Positions 15,247 to 15,885 of a DNA stretch of 15,885 nucleotides are shown piece after piece. This stretch comes from Acidobacteriota bacterium (lineage in GTDB: Bacteria > Acidobacteriota > UBA890): positions 1 to 15,885 of the forward strand of contig JAUWTE010000016.1 of the NCBI GenBank assembly GCA_030609765.1. The letters run 5' to 3'. The notes beneath the pieces are model-generated. The model was not told the origin of the DNA, made no database searches, and saw only the letters and a program-made list of their open reading frames with translations. How positions within the stretch are numbered: position 1 is the first letter of the stretch; the number at the start of each line of letters is the position of its first letter. Made by a program: the position numbers and the translations under genes.

Positions 15247-15798
15247 ATGGGTGTGGAGACAACACTGACATTGACAATCGCGAAGCTGGATACTTCGGTA
15301 CAAGCTGACCCGGTCGAGCGCCTGGGGGCCCTGTTCGATGCCCACCAGCCGCGCCTGTACGGTTTGGCGAGGAGGCTATCCAGAGATCCAGAAGAGGCCC
15401 GCCACTTGGTGCAGGAGACCTTCCTTCGCGCCGCTCGACGCCCCGCATCCATTCCGGAGACCACCCAGGGCGCCGAAGCCTGGCTGGTGCGGATTCTGGT
15501 CAATCTGTGCCGCGACCGCTGGCGGCGCCTGAAGGTACGACGCGAGGCGATCCACCAACCCATCTGGAGCATGGGCAATTCGCCCGATCCCGAATCGGTG
15601 GCATCGGCCCGATCAGCCGTTCAGCAAGCGCTCGCGCGGTTGCGTCCACGCACACGGGCAATTGTGGTCATGCACGAGATCGAGGGCCGCTCCAATACTG
15701 AAATCGCAGCCGTTTTGGGAATGAGCGAGGTCACAGTCCGCTGGCATGTGGCCACGGGCCGGAGCAAGTTGCGCAAGGAGTTGAGCCATGACGGCTGA
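15247..15798 (+). CDS. ECF (sigma-70 family, extracytoplasmic function) RNA polymerase sigma factor
   Basis: 183 aa from ATG 15247; a GTG at 15232 and another at 15253 are alternatives, and none has a good ribosome binding site. Region 2 (about 24-97) contains LFDAHQPRLYGLARRLSRDPEEARHL, the -10 recognition and core-binding helix VQETFLRAAR, and AWLVRILVNLCRDRWRR. Region 4 (about 122-178) contains ALARLRPRTRAIVVMHEIEGRSNTEIAAVLGMSEVTVRWHVATGRSKLRKEL, a standard helix-turn-helix for the -35 element. There is no region 1.1 or 3, as expected for this class. It overlaps the next gene by 11 nt. Activating signal and ECF subgroup cannot be read from the sequence. It could control neighbouring genes, but no shared promoter motif was seen to prove this. 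Confidence 0.93.
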   Translation: MGVETTLTLTIAKLDTSVQADPVERLGALFDAHQPRLYGLARRLSRDPEEARHLVQETFLRAARRPASIPETTQGAEAWLVRILVNLCRDRWRRLKVRREAIHQPIWSMGNSPDPESVASARSAVQQALARLRPRTRAIVVMHEIEGRSNTEIAAVLGMSEVTVRWHVATGRSKLRKELSHDG

Positions 15799-15885
15799 TC
15801 GCAAGAACCTATCTGACGGCGAGCTCAGAGAGCTCCTCAACCTCGGTGACCCTGCCGGCGATGGCAACGAGCCCGCCCCTGAGGA
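15788..15885 (+). CDS. Start of a gene overlapping the sigma factor, probable anti-sigma factor (truncated)
   Basis: ATG at 15788 with AAGGAG 7 nt upstream opens a frame that runs off the window end; 32 residues are visible (MTADRKNLSDGELRELLNLG, then a Gly/Asp/Pro-rich stretch). The 11-nt overlap with the sigma factor stop indicates translational coupling. Genes in this position after an ECF sigma factor usually encode its anti-sigma factor. No zinc-finger motif or membrane segment lies in the visible part, so the assignment rests on context only. Confidence 0.6.
   Translation, partial: MTADRKNLSDGELRELLNLGDPAGDGNEPAPE

Noticed and set aside
15271..15276. Exact TTGACA on the plus strand
   Set aside because: It lies inside the sigma factor coding region and no -10-like hexamer lies at 16-18 bp.

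Overview
The window is high-GC bacterial DNA with densely packed genes, strong GGAGG-type ribosome binding sites and many exported proteins. Two very large sortilin/BNR-repeat proteins, secreted metallopeptidases, a diderm-type outer-membrane barrel and an ECF sigma factor fit a Gram-negative lineage such as Acidobacteriota or Gemmatimonadota. That placement is inferred from gene style alone; there is no rRNA or other marker gene here.

Layout. (1) 2-3961, plus strand: the 3' part of a family 2 glycosyltransferase, followed 12 nt later by a 1079-aa exported BNR/sortilin-like propeller protein. (2) 4040-13375, minus strand: eight consecutive genes. In transcription order they are a winged-helix regulator, a 76-aa membrane protein, an outer-membrane-type barrel, a secreted M55 D-aminopeptidase, a small lipoprotein, a secreted M20 amidohydrolase, a second BNR/sortilin-like protein (1085 aa, a clear paralogue of the first) and an M50 site-2-protease-like membrane protein with two CBS domains. 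A likely promoter lies before the second BNR gene, so this stretch is probably at least two transcription units. (3) 13586-15043, minus strand: a secreted alpha/beta hydrolase with its own N-terminal beta-rich domain. (4) 15247-15885, plus strand: an ECF sigma factor overlapping the start of a gene cut by the window end, probably its anti-sigma factor.

How it may work together. Nearly every product of the minus-strand block carries an export or membrane signal. The enzymatic members hydrolyse short peptides or aminoacyl amides (M55, M20) or esters/amides (alpha/beta hydrolase). The simplest reading is an envelope-located peptide/amide scavenging or cell-wall-peptide recycling locus, with the large propellers as binding or processing proteins. 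That reading is an inference; nothing in the window proves a shared substrate.

Noncoding DNA is limited: no gap exceeds about 210 bp. The informative gaps are 13376-13585 (a putative promoter and operator plus a degenerate 15-bp repeat), 15044-15246 (a divergent promoter region with a 9-bp inverted repeat) and 8408-8593 (a sigma-70-like promoter). I saw no tRNA, rRNA, CRISPR array, insertion sequence or phage gene.
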